From the NCBI GenBank assembly GCA_029936675.1, contig JAPYSB010000004.1, positions 111,844-175,843 on the forward strand: a stretch of DNA of 64,000 nt. The letters are read 5' to 3'. The DNA comes from Dehalococcoidia bacterium (GTDB taxonomy: Bacteria > Chloroflexota > Dehalococcoidia > Lucifugimonadales > UBA826). Every line of letters begins with the position of its first letter. Position 1 is the stretch's first letter. Of the stretch, positions 1 to 8,991 are shown piece by piece. The notes below the pieces were generated by a model that did no database searches, was not told the DNA's origin, and saw nothing but the letters and a program-made list of their open reading frames with translations. A program made the translations under genes and the position numbers.

Positions 1-1966
1 CGTACATTTGGGTTTGGCCAGTTTGTAATTCTCTTATCAGACTACCGAAATTGGCACCTAGCCACCCAATGATATTCACAGTACGGTCTACGATGTTTCG
101 ATCTATCCAATCGGATATCAGGGCTATGCCGTTGTAATAGATTCTGCCAGTTATGAATTTTTCATATACTTCATCGACATAATATTTGTTTAGAAATAGG
201 GTATATATAGGGCCGGCAACTCTGCCCATCGTTGCTGGGGACAAATAAGGATTCCGCTTATACATTGCCCATGCTAGGAGTATTCCCAATAGGGCAATCA
301 ACGAGGAAATAATGGCCAGTATTGGGTCAAAAGCTGGGGGAGGAGGCAAGTGCAGGCTGTGCTCCAATTTATGTGTAAACCAGTGGGCCGGGATACCTCC
401 AAAGTCTTTTATAGGATTCACTAGAAACCCTATAATCACAGCTGGGATTGCGAGTATCACCAAAGGTAAAACCATAGGGAATGGTGATTCTGTAAGATGG
501 ACCGGCCCATGGGCTTGAGCTTCAGGGTCCTTATCTGATCCTCCCCGAAAATCACCTTCAAATGTTAGTAACAGTGCTCTGAACATATAAAAGGCTGTCA
601 TAAATACGGCAATGAGTGCTAATGAGAATCCGATTATGCTGGCAACATCCCCTTTATCCCATGCATTAAGGAGTATTTCATCCTTACTCCAAAATCCTGC
701 CAGTGGGAATATACCTGCAAGGCTTAGGCTTCCAATGAGAAAGGTAATATAAGTGATTGGCATTTTACGTCTTAAGCCACCCATATAACGCATGTCGAAA
801 GTTCCGGTTGCGTGATTCACGCTTCCGGAGCCTAAAAATAAAAGCGCCTTGAAGAAAGCATGAGTAAATAGGTGGAAGATAGCCGGTCCGTATGCTCCGA
901 CCCCTAGTGCCAGCATCATGTAGCCCAATTGGCTAACAGTCGAATAGGCCAGAACTCTTTTTATGTCGTTGGCAACTAGTCCCATGGTTGCAGCGAATAT
1001 GGCTGTAACTCCTCCAATAATGGTCACTATTAACATTACGTCTGGGGAATGCTCAAAAATCGGAAAGAACCGGGCTACTAAGAAAACTCCAGCCGTAACC
1101 ATAGTTGCCGCATGAATGAGAGCACTTACTGGAGTAGGACCTTCCATGGCATCAGGTAGCCACGTGTGAAGGGGGAATTGGCCTGATTTACCTATAGCAC
1201 CAACGAACATTCCCAACGCTATTAAAGTCAGCGCCCCTGCGGTGATTAGTCCTGCGTCGACAAGTCCAGGTAGGTTGGCATTAATGACCGAAATCTCTAA
1301 ATAATTGTCACCTTTATTGTGTGTTTTGAAAAATAAATACATTAAAGCTATGAGAAACCCAAAGTCTCCGATCCTGGTGACAATGAATGCTTTTTTCGCT
1401 GCTGCTGCTGCTGCCGGTCTATGAAACCAGAACCCAATAAGGAGGTATGAACATAGCCCAACCAATTCCCAAAATACGAACAGTTGAACCACATTTGCTG
1501 CCATAACAAGGCCAAGCATGGATGCTGTAAACAAAGACATGTATGCAAAATATCTAGCATATACCGGTTTACCTAATTCCTCGGGACCGTGATGCTCGGC
1601 ATTTTCTGATCCATGGTTTGAAGGTTTCATGTATCCCATGGAATATATTTGGACCATTAGGCTCACGCCTGTAACTACCACAAGCATCACTGCAGTTAAA
1701 GGGTCCATTAGAATTCCGACAGTGAAATGAAAATCCCCAATTTCTAACCAAGAATTAGGTTCTGACACTAGGTTATGATTACTGTTTGTCGCGACCTCAA
1801 AGAATGTTAGTAGAGATAAAATGAATGAAATGCCAATTGAAACAATAGCAATTGGACCTGATATATATGAATAGGAATTAAAAAACGGACGTACAAGAAG
1901 AGCCAAAAGACAGAACGAGGCTAAAGGAATAAAAAATATTGCCCAGACTAGTTGCTCGTTAATCAT
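1..1966 (-). CDS. nuoL: NADH-quinone oxidoreductase subunit L (NuoL), C-terminus cut by window edge
   Basis: Largest antiporter-like membrane subunit of respiratory complex I, involved in proton translocation in the cytoplasmic membrane. Reading in from the ATG at 1964-1966 gives 655 codons with no stop before the left edge. The family's core is visible: FWELVGLCSYLLIGFW, the KKAFIVTRIGD stretch, the GAIGKSGQFPLHTWLPDAM segment with its key lysine, and PTPVSALIHAATMVTAGV. The lateral-helix and C-terminal region are entered, but the true end lies outside the window. It follows a small DUF2007-like gene with a 3 nt gap, so it belongs to the nuo operon, and nuoM and nuoN are expected beyond the edge. 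Family assignment is essentially certain. Confidence 0.97.
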   Translation of the reverse strand, partial: MINEQLVWAIFFIPLASFCLLALLVRPFFNSYSYISGPIAIVSIGISFILSLLTFFEVATNSNHNLVSEPNSWLEIGDFHFTVGILMDPLTAVMLVVVTGVSLMVQIYSMGYMKPSNHGSENAEHHGPEELGKPVYARYFAYMSLFTASMLGLVMAANVVQLFVFWELVGLCSYLLIGFWFHRPAAAAAAKKAFIVTRIGDFGFLIALMYLFFKTHNKGDNYLEISVINANLPGLVDAGLITAGALTLIALGMFVGAIGKSGQFPLHTWLPDAMEGPTPVSALIHAATMVTAGVFLVARFFPIFEHSPDVMLIVTIIGGVTAIFAATMGLVANDIKRVLAYSTVSQLGYMMLALGVGAYGPAIFHLFTHAFFKALLFLGSGSVNHATGTFDMRYMGGLRRKMPITYITFLIGSLSLAGIFPLAGFWSKDEILLNAWDKGDVASIIGFSLALIAVFMTAFYMFRALLLTFEGDFRGGSDKDPEAQAHGPVHLTESPFPMVLPLVILAIPAVIIGFLVNPIKDFGGIPAHWFTHKLEHSLHLPPPPAFDPILAIISSLIALLGILLAWAMYKRNPYLSPATMGRVAGPIYTLFLNKYYVDEVYEKFITGRIYYNGIALISDWIDRNIVDRTVNIIGWLGANFGSLIRELQTGQTQMY
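1398..1415 (-). repeat. Six-unit GCN (alanine) codon run inside nuoL
   Basis: Five CTG-type triplets plus one variant encode six consecutive alanines just before the conserved KKAFIVTRIGD segment of NuoL. It is in frame, so length changes would alter only the number of alanines. Confidence 0.7.
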
Positions 1967-1969
1967 AAT

Positions 1970-2164
1970 TTAAAGTTTTCTAAGTATTTCATCAGCTACG
2001 TGTTCCCGTCCTTTAGGCACGTATATTTTGAAACCGATATTTTCCGCCCACGAGGTAATATCCCCGTCAGGAAGTATTTTGGTAGGAAGTCCTTCCGACT
2101 CGAAGGTGTCTTTCCACATTTCTGCGGTCACCAAATTAGGAGCGTATTTGTATTCTATCCACAT
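1970..2164 (-). CDS. Small DUF2007-like protein inside the nuo operon
   Basis: A 64-residue protein encoded between nuoK (5 nt gap) and nuoL (3 nt gap), so it must be co-transcribed with complex I. It opens with a YAPNLVTAEMWKDTFESEG-type stretch, followed by a short polar middle and a FKIYVPKGREHVADEIL end. This pattern resembles the DUF2007 (putative signal-transducing, PII-like fold) family: a beta strand, a helix that picks a shorter or longer form, then a V-P-x-x-x-x-x-A-x-x-I-L end. There is no signal peptide and no membrane segment, so a cytoplasmic location is inferred. No function is known; its operon position suggests a role tied to complex I assembly or regulation, but that is inference only. 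The tight spacing and codon pattern make it a real gene. Confidence 0.75.
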   Translation of the reverse strand: MWIEYKYAPNLVTAEMWKDTFESEGLPTKILPDGDITSWAENIGFKIYVPKGREHVADEILRKL

Positions 2165-2169
2165 AAAAT

Positions 2170-2511
2170 TTATCTGCTCAGTTCCTTTGCATCAGTTATC
2201 AAAACTGATTGTCTGGTTCGATAAATCGCAATGATTATTGCCAGACCAAGGGCTACCTCGGCAGCAGCCACAGTGATGATAAATACCGTAAACACATGTC
2301 CTGTAAGTAAAAATCTAGAGGCATCTACAAAAGTGTCGGGCACTGTGTATGGGACTGTGTATCTTGATAAAGCAACTGCAGTGACATTGACCCCGTTGAA
2401 CATTATTTCTAAAGACATTAAAACTGCTATCGCATGTTTTTTAGAAAGCACTCCGTATAAGCCAATTCCGAACAATATAGCGCCAAGTATCAAAAATCTT
2501 TCAAGTGTCAT
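2170..2511 (-). CDS. nuoK: NADH-quinone oxidoreductase subunit K (NuoK)
   Basis: Small membrane subunit of complex I, homologous to mitochondrial ND4L and to MrpC. The 113 residues form three hydrophobic segments. The conserved membrane glutamates are visible in SLEIMFNGVN (helix 2) and AAAEVALGLAI (helix 3), both of which are required for proton pumping in studied homologues. The start ATG at 2509-2511 abuts the nuoJ stop with no gap, implying translational coupling. The length is close to the family norm of about 100. Confidence 0.97.
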   Translation of the reverse strand: MTLERFLILGAILFGIGLYGVLSKKHAIAVLMSLEIMFNGVNVTAVALSRYTVPYTVPDTFVDASRFLLTGHVFTVFIITVAAAEVALGLAIIIAIYRTRQSVLITDAKELSR

Positions 2512-3060
2512 TTATCGATCCCTCACCAAGGCTAGCGCACCCAGTGCCGCAGCAAGTAGTAGAACAGATACCATTTCAAAAGCTAGCACAAAATCGGTTA
2601 ATAACATTTTGGCTAAGTAGGGGATTGATTCCTTAAAAAATACTGTCGCGGCCACTTTCTGCTGTTCAGCATCTAAGTTTTCACTTATCAGCCTCCCATT
2701 CCAGTCTGTATCTTGCGTGATAACGTAATATGCAAACAGGATGAATATTATTGCCACGATAGCAACTGGAACTCTGAAACTGTGGGATGGATTCCCCTCT
2801 TCAAGATCTCTGGTCATTAATATTGCAAATATTATAAGAACCGATATAGCTCCCACATAGACCATAAGTTGAACTCCAGCCAAGAATTCTGCTCCTAGTA
2901 GGATAAACAACCCTGCCACTCCCAATAATGTAACGATCAGGAAAAGTGCAGATCTGAATAAATCTTGAATTTGGACAACTGCAATTGCCGAGATGACAGT
3001 GCAGACAGATAGAATCCAGAATGCCAATTCAATGGCAAATGGTTCTGTAGTTAGAGTCAT
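2512..3060 (-). CDS. nuoJ: NADH-quinone oxidoreductase subunit J (NuoJ)
   Basis: Membrane subunit of complex I (ND6 homologue) with five hydrophobic segments. The diagnostic third-helix motif appears as GVQLMVYVGAISVLIIFAIL. I start it at the ATG at 3058-3060, which overlaps the nuoI stop as ATGA and has an AGGTGG ribosome-binding site 8 nt upstream. A GTG four codons earlier (3072) is in frame but poorly placed. The product is 182 residues, ending directly against nuoK. The operon position between nuoI and nuoK is canonical. Confidence 0.96.
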   Translation of the reverse strand: MTLTTEPFAIELAFWILSVCTVISAIAVVQIQDLFRSALFLIVTLLGVAGLFILLGAEFLAGVQLMVYVGAISVLIIFAILMTRDLEEGNPSHSFRVPVAIVAIIFILFAYYVITQDTDWNGRLISENLDAEQQKVAATVFFKESIPYLAKMLLTDFVLAFEMVSVLLLAAALGALALVRDR

Positions 3061-3728
3061 CTTTTGGCCCACCTCTCACTTTGGTCTTCTAGAGACGGTT
3101 TCTCATGTCTTCCAACCTCCTCCCAGTCAGCTGTAGATCCCTTAATTGGATCATGTCCCCGGCTCGTCAATTGCGGTCTGAACCAGGTGCTTGGCTTCTT
3201 TTCAGCCGATTTGAGTTGGTCGATATTAATTACTAAATCACTTCTTCGGTATTTTCCCTCTTCAAATCCACTGCCCATATGGAGCGCATCATAGGGGCAA
3301 GCTTCAACACATAAACCGCAAAACATGCATCGACCTATGTCTATATCAAACACATCTATATCGTAACTTTGGCCTTCTTGTTGATTTACACCGCTAGTTC
3401 CAGTGACAATTTTTATTATTCCTAAAGGGCAATACTTGGCACAACTTGCGCATCCTGTACATCTACGATCGTACCAGGCAAATTCTTCTCCCCTGAAATT
3501 GGCATGCTGGGGCATGCGATCGGTTATTGTTTCAAGTCCCAGCAGGGACCTTAAAGTTTTTAATGGATGGGTTGCTATGAAAGATACTGGATTTTGGTTA
3601 TCCACTTTGGCAAGGTCAAATGGACTAGCTCTTCTATTGGGGTATTGAACTATATTAAATTGTCGGCTTGGGGACACTAAATTTTTCATAGTCACTCCAA
3701 GTCCCTTGAACAAACCTAATCCATACAT
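3057..3728 (-). CDS. nuoI: NADH-quinone oxidoreductase subunit I (NuoI), 2x[4Fe-4S] ferredoxin-like
   Basis: Peripheral-arm subunit of complex I carrying clusters N6a and N6b, which pass electrons towards NuoB. Two complete cluster motifs are visible: CTGCASCAKYCP and CMFCGLCVEACP, each a C-x2-C-x2-C-x3-C-P pattern. The protein is 223 residues, longer than the roughly 180 of E. coli NuoI. The extra length is mostly a C-terminal tail with SRGHDPIKGSTADWEEVGRH, as in many non-proteobacterial homologues. An AGGAAA ribosome-binding site precedes the ATG. It overlaps nuoJ by 4 nt and follows nuoH with a 1 nt gap. Confidence 0.96.
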   Translation of the reverse strand: MYGLGLFKGLGVTMKNLVSPSRQFNIVQYPNRRASPFDLAKVDNQNPVSFIATHPLKTLRSLLGLETITDRMPQHANFRGEEFAWYDRRCTGCASCAKYCPLGIIKIVTGTSGVNQQEGQSYDIDVFDIDIGRCMFCGLCVEACPYDALHMGSGFEEGKYRRSDLVINIDQLKSAEKKPSTWFRPQLTSRGHDPIKGSTADWEEVGRHEKPSLEDQSERWAKR

Positions 3729-3729
3729 T

Positions 3730-4980
3730 TTAGCTTTCCTTTATGCCCATATTTGCTAGTGGAGACGGTGTGGGTTCTGGTCTAGTATATTTTTTCCTTC
3801 CAACAACATTCGCCATTATCAAAATAATGGCTATCGTTATAATCCAGTTAATGGCGCCAATAATGAGCATGTACTTTGGGGTGAGCGATACCTTGTCACT
3901 GGCTAGTCCTCCAAATTGGTCGGCAAGGCTGAATTCCAAGGCCACCAAAAATATATTAAACAAACCTAGTCCAAATAATGTTTTCCAGGCAAAGCCCATA
4001 ATTTGATCTATTCGTAATCTAGGCCAAGTAGACCTAAACCACAAAAGAACAAATATTATAATGAACATCTTTAGGGCGAACCATATACCGCCAGGTAAAA
4101 AGTCGAACCCCCGAGAGCCACCTAGGAACAGAGTCGTTACTACTGCAGCAGTAACTAGTGGTGCCATAAATTCCGCCAGAAACAAAACAGCGAACTTTAT
4201 ACCGCTGTATTCAGTGTTATATCCGGAACCCAATTCCGATTCCGCTTCAATTTGGTCAAACGGAGTACGACTCATTTCTGCTGTGGATGCTGCCATGAAT
4301 ACAAAAAACCCCATGGGCATTACTAAAATAAACCAGACGGATTGGCTGCTGACTATCTCGGTCATTGCTAAAGATCCTGAAAGTATAAGTACACTGGTAA
4401 TACCGAGTGCCATTGGTATCTCGTAACTTATTAGCATCGCTGCGCCACGCATTGAACCTAAAATGGCATATTTGTTGCGAGACGCCCAGCCTGCCATAAA
4501 TATAGCGATTGAGTTAACTGAGGTCACCCCAACGATAAAGAGAATCCCAATATTAAGGTTACTTAAAAAAGCTTGATCATCGATAAAGGTTCCAAATGGG
4601 ATCACGATCATGATCATTAGTGTGGGGGCCAATAGTGCTATAGGAGCTAAGGTGAAGACGGGTTTGTCCGCTTCATCTGGTATCGTATCTTCTTTCATTA
4701 TCAATTTGAGAACATCGGCAAATGGTTGGAGCATTCCGAAAGGCCCATTTCTGTTGGGACCTCGTCTGACCTGGAATCTAGCTATCATTCTTCGCTCGAA
4801 CCAAGTGTAAAAGGCTGTTGCCATCACCATCACGTTAATTATCAGAAACGAGATCGATATTCCGGCTAATAGGGTAGCTAACCATTTGAAAGATTCTCCA
4901 AATCCTATCAATTCGATTAAACCAGCGAAAAAGATTTGGAGGCTTTCAAAGCTAATGAATAAAGCTGGTGTGGGGGCCAT
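3730..4980 (-). CDS. nuoH: NADH-quinone oxidoreductase subunit H (NuoH)
   Basis: ND1 homologue forming the quinone chamber between the hydrophilic and membrane arms of complex I. The 416 residues contain eight or more hydrophobic segments and the conserved loops ERRMIARFQVRRGPNRNGP near residue 60, the SYEIPM segment and MSRTPFDQIEAESELGSGYNTEYSG. The latter is rich in the conserved acidic residues of the quinone-entry loop. The start ATG overlaps the nuoD stop as TAATG, so nuoH follows nuoD directly with no nuoE, nuoF or nuoG between. Function is assigned by family; it is unmistakable. Confidence 0.97.
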   Translation of the reverse strand: MAPTPALFISFESLQIFFAGLIELIGFGESFKWLATLLAGISISFLIINVMVMATAFYTWFERRMIARFQVRRGPNRNGPFGMLQPFADVLKLIMKEDTIPDEADKPVFTLAPIALLAPTLMIMIVIPFGTFIDDQAFLSNLNIGILFIVGVTSVNSIAIFMAGWASRNKYAILGSMRGAAMLISYEIPMALGITSVLILSGSLAMTEIVSSQSVWFILVMPMGFFVFMAASTAEMSRTPFDQIEAESELGSGYNTEYSGIKFAVLFLAEFMAPLVTAAVVTTLFLGGSRGFDFLPGGIWFALKMFIIIFVLLWFRSTWPRLRIDQIMGFAWKTLFGLGLFNIFLVALEFSLADQFGGLASDKVSLTPKYMLIIGAINWIITIAIILIMANVVGRKKYTRPEPTPSPLANMGIKES

Positions 4981-6086
4981 TATCTGTCGACCTCACCAAG
5001 GACTATATCGATCGACCCCAATATTATTATCAGGTCTCCCATTTTCCAGCCAGTGATCATATCTCTTAGTGGTGTCAAATTAATGAAGGATGGGGCTCTT
5101 ACTTTAAACCTGTAAGGAGAAATCCCCCCGTCGCTTACCATGTAGAATCCAAGTTCACCCTTCGGTCCCTCCACTGAAGAATACGCTTCGCCTATCGGCG
5201 GTCTAATGAAGAATGGGGTTTCTGTCCTCACTGGTCCGGGCTCTATTTGCTCGATGCACTGTGAGATAATTTTTATGCTTTCTCGCATTTCCTGAAGACG
5301 AACATAGTACCGGTCGTATGTGTCTCCAGAACTTCCAATCGGTACGTCGAAATTCACTCTGTCATATATTTCGTAAGGGTTGGCTTTTCTTAAATCCCAT
5401 TTGACACTCGAGGCTCTGAGCATGGGGCCTGTTACTCCTGAATCTATTGCTTGGGCATCGGAAAGCAAACCTACCCCTATCGTTCTGGCGAGAACGATTT
5501 CGTTGGTTGTTATTAGACTTTCTAACTCATCTAGATAACTCGGGAAATCTGATATCAAGGTGTTCAATGAACCCCAAAATTCTTCAGGAGCATCTTGAAA
5601 AACCCCGCCTGGCCTCATATAGCTTAAGGTGATCCTTGCACCGCATAGCATTTCGAACAGATCTAGAATTCTTTCTCTTTCCCGGAAGCAGTAAACTAGT
5701 GGGGTTGCAAGGGCCCCCAGGTCGTTTAGAAGGAAACCAGTGGCCATAAGATGGCTTGCGATTCTTTGTAATTCGACACTTATGACCCGTATATATTGAG
5801 CTCTTTCCGGGACTTTAATATCGGATAACTTTTCCACAGTTCTCACGTATGCCAAGTTGTTTGACATACTTGCTACGTAGTCCATCCGATCTGTCAGAGT
5901 TACTATCTGGACATAATTTCTGGATTCAGCCAATTTTTCGGTTCCCCGATGAAGGTAACCAAATACTGGCTCTAGATCGACTATTTTTTCGCCATCAAAG
6001 GTAACACGCAACCTGAACACACCATGTGTACTAGGGTGCTGAGGGCCCAGGTTTATAGTTACCGGTTCTGTTCTAATGGTCGCCAT
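4980..6086 (-). CDS. nuoD: NADH-quinone oxidoreductase subunit D (NuoD, 49 kDa type)
   Basis: Peripheral-arm subunit that forms the quinone-binding site together with NuoB; related to NiFe-hydrogenase large subunits. It is 368 residues and not fused to NuoC. Visible hallmarks are LGPQHPSTHGVFR near the N-terminus with the quinone-site histidines, YLHRGTEKLAE, TDRMDYV, and the C-terminal segment ending DIVLGEVDR. The C-terminus matches the family's VxxDIDxVxGxxDR end. It sits 4 nt after nuoC, and its stop overlaps the nuoH start. Confidence 0.97.
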   Translation of the reverse strand: MATIRTEPVTINLGPQHPSTHGVFRLRVTFDGEKIVDLEPVFGYLHRGTEKLAESRNYVQIVTLTDRMDYVASMSNNLAYVRTVEKLSDIKVPERAQYIRVISVELQRIASHLMATGFLLNDLGALATPLVYCFRERERILDLFEMLCGARITLSYMRPGGVFQDAPEEFWGSLNTLISDFPSYLDELESLITTNEIVLARTIGVGLLSDAQAIDSGVTGPMLRASSVKWDLRKANPYEIYDRVNFDVPIGSSGDTYDRYYVRLQEMRESIKIISQCIEQIEPGPVRTETPFFIRPPIGEAYSSVEGPKGELGFYMVSDGGISPYRFKVRAPSFINLTPLRDMITGWKMGDLIIILGSIDIVLGEVDR

Positions 6087-6090
6087 AAAA

Positions 6091-6540
6091 TCAGCCTATG
6101 AAGTCCTTTCGAAGAGGATGACCGTCAAACCCTTCCCAAAGTAATATTCTCTTCAGGTTTGGATGACCCCCAAATTTGATTCCCATTAGATCCCATATTT
6201 CTCTTTCTTGTAGGTCAGCCGCCTGCCAAATATCTGACACTGACTGTACTTCAGGGTTTTCCCTACCACTGGTCTTTACTTTGATTATGCATGAGCAATT
6301 GTTTCTGAGAGAGGTCAGATGATAGACAATTTCAAAGTATTCAATGTAATCAACTGCGCTTATAGCCGTGAGGAAGGAATAGTCCAATCCATCAGGGTTT
6401 TTAAGGGTGTTACATACCTCATGTATGTTTTTTGGCGAAACCCACATAGCAGTTTCATCTGAAGCAACGACTGCGTTAGCGAGTGTACTTTCTATGGATT
6501 TTGAAATTTCGTCTCCACTGATAATCTTAGTCAAGATCAC
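6091..6540 (-). CDS. nuoC: NADH-quinone oxidoreductase subunit C (NuoC, 30 kDa type)
   Basis: Structural subunit of the complex I peripheral arm. The 149 residues end with the conserved signature [22 protein letters not shown] followed by [17 protein letters not shown]. The start is GTG at 6538-6540, overlapping the nuoB stop as GTGA. Some residues at the N-terminus are weakly conserved, as usual for the family. A separate nuoC gene (not a nuoCD fusion) is found here. Confidence 0.95.
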   Translation of the reverse strand: MILTKIISGDEISKSIESTLANAVVASDETAMWVSPKNIHEVCNTLKNPDGLDYSFLTAISAVDYIEYFEIVYHLTSLRNNCSCIIKVKTSGRENPEVQSVSDIWQAADLQEREIWDLMGIKFGGHPNLKRILLWEGFDGHPLRKDFIG

Positions 6541-7154
6541 CCTCTATTTTTTGCAGAATAACGTTTGATTTTTTCGTGCAACTGCATAATCCCATATAGA
6601 AGGGCATCAGGCCGAGGGGGGCATCCTGGCACGTAAACGTCGACAGGGATAATATGATTTACTCCGGGGACAACGCTGTATGAACCATAGTACGGTCCCC
6701 CGCTGGTAGCGCACACGCCCATAGAAATAACCCATTTAGGGTCCGCCATCTGTTCGTAAACTCTTTCAATTGCGGGAGCCATTTTCCATGTTACAGTACC
6801 TGCAATGATCATAAGGTCTGCTTGTCGTGGCGATGGCCTGAACACTTCCATGCCGAAGCGAGAAAGATCAAATCTAGACATGGCACTTGCCATCATTTCG
6901 AAGGCGCAGCACGCAAGGCCAAAAGATAGTGGCCACACGGCAGATTTGCGACCCCAATTTACCAATGCATCAACGGAGGTTACTGCGACATTTCGGCCTA
7001 AATCGTCAGGAACTTCCACCAGAGGCTCAGACAGGGGCTCTGTATGAGTGGCTTTAAGCTCATTGACATAACTACCTTCCTCTCTATCTAAATCCCAAGT
7101 TTTATCGTGTAAAGGAATTTCTAAAGGTTGTTTTTGATTGTTCGTGTTTATCAT
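6537..7154 (-). CDS. nuoB: NADH-quinone oxidoreductase subunit B (NuoB, PSST type)
   Basis: Carries the terminal [4Fe-4S] cluster N2 that reduces quinone. Cluster ligands are visible as the CC pair in LACCAFEMM, the cysteine in GVCATSGG, and the one in [10 protein letters not shown]. The open frame extends 47 codons further upstream through nuoA. The ATG at 7152-7154 is preferred because a GGAG ribosome-binding site lies within the nuoA 3' end and the upstream residues overlap nuoA. That gives 205 residues with a roughly 50-residue nonconserved N-terminal extension before the core. Confidence 0.95.
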   Translation of the reverse strand: MINTNNQKQPLEIPLHDKTWDLDREEGSYVNELKATHTEPLSEPLVEVPDDLGRNVAVTSVDALVNWGRKSAVWPLSFGLACCAFEMMASAMSRFDLSRFGMEVFRPSPRQADLMIIAGTVTWKMAPAIERVYEQMADPKWVISMGVCATSGGPYYGSYSVVPGVNHIIPVDVYVPGCPPRPDALLYGIMQLHEKIKRYSAKNRG

Positions 7155-7162
7155 GTATCCAT

Positions 7163-7567
7163 TCAACTCCACTCCAGTGAACCTTTTTTCCATGCATAGA
7201 TCCAGCCTAACACCAATATGCCGATGAAAACTGTCATTTCTCCAAGAACAAATAAACCAAATTCTTGGGACATGGTCCCGAAGGAAGCTGCCCATGGGAA
7301 TAAGAAAACCACTTCAACATCAAAAATTACAAACAGCAAGGCTATACTGTAATATCGAAAATTAAATTGGCTCCATCGTTCAGTAATGGTCTCAAATCCG
7401 CATTCGTATATGCTATTTTTCACAAATGATGGGTTCTTGGGTCTTATTTTTAGTAGGGTTAACGCCCAGCCAATTAGAAGCATACTAGTGGGCACTGCAA
7501 CAGCCAATGCAGCAAAGATGGCGATAACACCGTATCGGGTGAAGTAGATGTTCATTTCGTCAGCCAT
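7163..7567 (-). CDS. nuoA: NADH-quinone oxidoreductase subunit A (NuoA)
   Basis: First gene of the complex I operon: a 134-residue membrane subunit (ND3 homologue) with three hydrophobic segments. The conserved loop after helix 1 is present, including YECGFETI with its cysteine. It is followed by [26 protein letters not shown], here split by the second helix. The acidic residues of FDVEVVF are the membrane glutamate/aspartate pair seen in ND3. A candidate promoter lies about 85 nt upstream. Confidence 0.96.
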   Translation of the reverse strand: MADEMNIYFTRYGVIAIFAALAVAVPTSMLLIGWALTLLKIRPKNPSFVKNSIYECGFETITERWSQFNFRYYSIALLFVIFDVEVVFLFPWAASFGTMSQEFGLFVLGEMTVFIGILVLGWIYAWKKGSLEWS

Positions 7568-7650
7568 TATTTACACCGTTATCTCTGAGGATTGGTCATA
7601 GTCGCGGCACATTAAAAAATTCCCACTTGACCGCTACAATTCCATGCCGA

Positions 7651-7680
7651 AATATAGCACACCGCTCTTTTCCCTAGCAA
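7651..7680 (-). promoter_or_regulatory. Candidate sigma70-type promoter of the nuo operon
   Basis: On the minus strand a TTGCTA -35 (7675-7680) and TATATT -10 (7651-7656) are separated by 18 nt. This would place transcription start about 75 nt before nuoA. The rest of the 283 nt divergent region up to 7850 shows no gene; it must also hold the promoter for the prenyl synthase, which I cannot pin down. Confidence 0.5.
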
Positions 7681-7850
7681 GTGAAAAAAAGGCATAACCG
7701 AATGACCATACTAGATAATTTTTAGGTATTAAATTCACTGGATTACCACTCTGTAATGATCTATTAATATTAGGTGCCTCTTTATGCTGGTCTGGTGAAA
7801 CCAATACAATGTGAATTGGCTCGTAAAAATTAATAATTTGAGAGAAAAAA

Positions 7851-8888
7851 TTGCCTGATGGTGCCCATTTGAAACCAGAGCTTCCTTTAGTTCTTAGCAG
7901 GTATAAGGATGCTTTGGACCTTGCGTTAAAAGATGTAATTTCGGACCGATCCATCTTCTTGTATGACATGTTGAGATATTGCATGGGCTGGGCGGATGCC
8001 AATGGTGCAGCTTTCGAGACTGAAAAGGGGAAAGGCATACGCCCCTCTTTATGCCTTTTTACTTGTGATGCCTTAGGAGGTGACATAGAAGAAGCCCTCC
8101 CAGCAGCGGTATCGATTGAGTTAATACATAATTTTTCTCTGATACACGATGAAATACAAGATTCTGATGAGATAAGACACCACCGTCCGACTCTTTGGAA
8201 TATATGGGGTATTCCAAAAGCCTTAGTCGCTGGAAATGTGATGAGGGTGTTGGCTGATAAATCTATGTCTACTGTGCTGCCAGACGATTCAAAACTACTA
8301 TCTGCTTCTTCATCAATCGTGTCAGAGGCTTGTTTGGAAATGATTGAAGGTCAATACATGGATATATCTTTTGAGGGAGGAAATAGCATAAGTGTGGATC
8401 AGTATATGGAAATGATTTCCCATAAAACCGGAGCACTACTCAGGTCCTCAGTTCACATAGGGGCTGTTATTGGTTCCAGGGGCGGAAGAGTTGCAGATAT
8501 TTTTCGGGAAATTGGCATTAAGCTAGGGTTCATGTTTCAAATTAGGGACGATATTCTGGGTACTTGGGGTGAAACTACATCTACTGGAAAGCCTGTTGGT
8601 TCTGACATACGCAGAAAGAAAAACACTCTTCCTATAATTCATGCTCGGGAAACCCAAACGTATCAAGAAGAGATAACTGAGCTGTACTCCTTGGAATCGA
8701 TAGAAGATCATCATGTAGACCGCGTTTTGGATATTTTAGATGCTACTAAAGCCAGTCATTATTGTCAGGGATTGGTCGAGAATTATGCATTAGATGTCAG
8801 TAAAGACATAGAAAATATTGGGATCAGTAAAAATTCCAAGGAGGAATTTAAAGAACTTGTATCTTTTCTTGTAGACAGAAATTTTTAG
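7851..8888 (+). CDS. Polyprenyl diphosphate synthase (trans-isoprenyl chain elongation)
   Basis: Condenses isopentenyl diphosphate with an allylic primer to make a C15 to C40-type prenyl diphosphate for quinones, carotenoids or lipid carriers. The 345 residues show GKGIRPSL (60-67), the first Asp-rich motif region LIHDEIQDSD (D100, E101, D104) and RHHRPTLW. The KTG motif near 192 and the second Asp-rich motif RDDILGTWG (D233, D234) follow. Both Asp-rich motifs are variants of DDxxD (DExxD and DDxxG); the latter form is common in Chloroflexi-type homologues. The start is TTG at 7851; a later TTG (7869) is possible. Chain length cannot be read from the sequence. Its divergence from nuoA fits respiratory quinone side-chain synthesis, but that is inference. 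Confidence 0.9.
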   Translation: MPDGAHLKPELPLVLSRYKDALDLALKDVISDRSIFLYDMLRYCMGWADANGAAFETEKGKGIRPSLCLFTCDALGGDIEEALPAAVSIELIHNFSLIHDEIQDSDEIRHHRPTLWNIWGIPKALVAGNVMRVLADKSMSTVLPDDSKLLSASSSIVSEACLEMIEGQYMDISFEGGNSISVDQYMEMISHKTGALLRSSVHIGAVIGSRGGRVADIFREIGIKLGFMFQIRDDILGTWGETTSTGKPVGSDIRRKKNTLPIIHARETQTYQEEITELYSLESIEDHHVDRVLDILDATKASHYCQGLVENYALDVSKDIENIGISKNSKEEFKELVSFLVDRNF

Positions 8889-8928
8889 AGTAGAATCTGA
8901 ACTATGAGTGAAGTTTCTTGATATCTAT

Positions 8929-8934
8929 TATAAT
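8929..8934 (+). promoter_or_regulatory. Possible -10 element upstream of the YjbQ gene
   Basis: A perfect TATAAT lies 58 nt before the gene, but no convincing -35 is found at 16-18 nt. Offered as a weak candidate for an internal promoter. Confidence 0.3.
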
Positions 8935-8991
8935 GGTTTCTCCAACTTGAATAATGAATTTAAATCGATACCCTGCGAGGTGGATTGATAT

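Noticed and set aside
1398..1415. CTG-type triplet run in nuoL as a phase-variation tract
   Set aside because: Triplet slippage keeps the frame and only changes the alanine count, so it would not switch the gene on or off.
7634..8086. A 150-residue minus-strand frame over the nuo promoter and the start of the prenyl synthase gene
   Set aside because: It overlaps 236 nt of a conserved synthase, has no recognisable family pattern and covers the nuo promoter.
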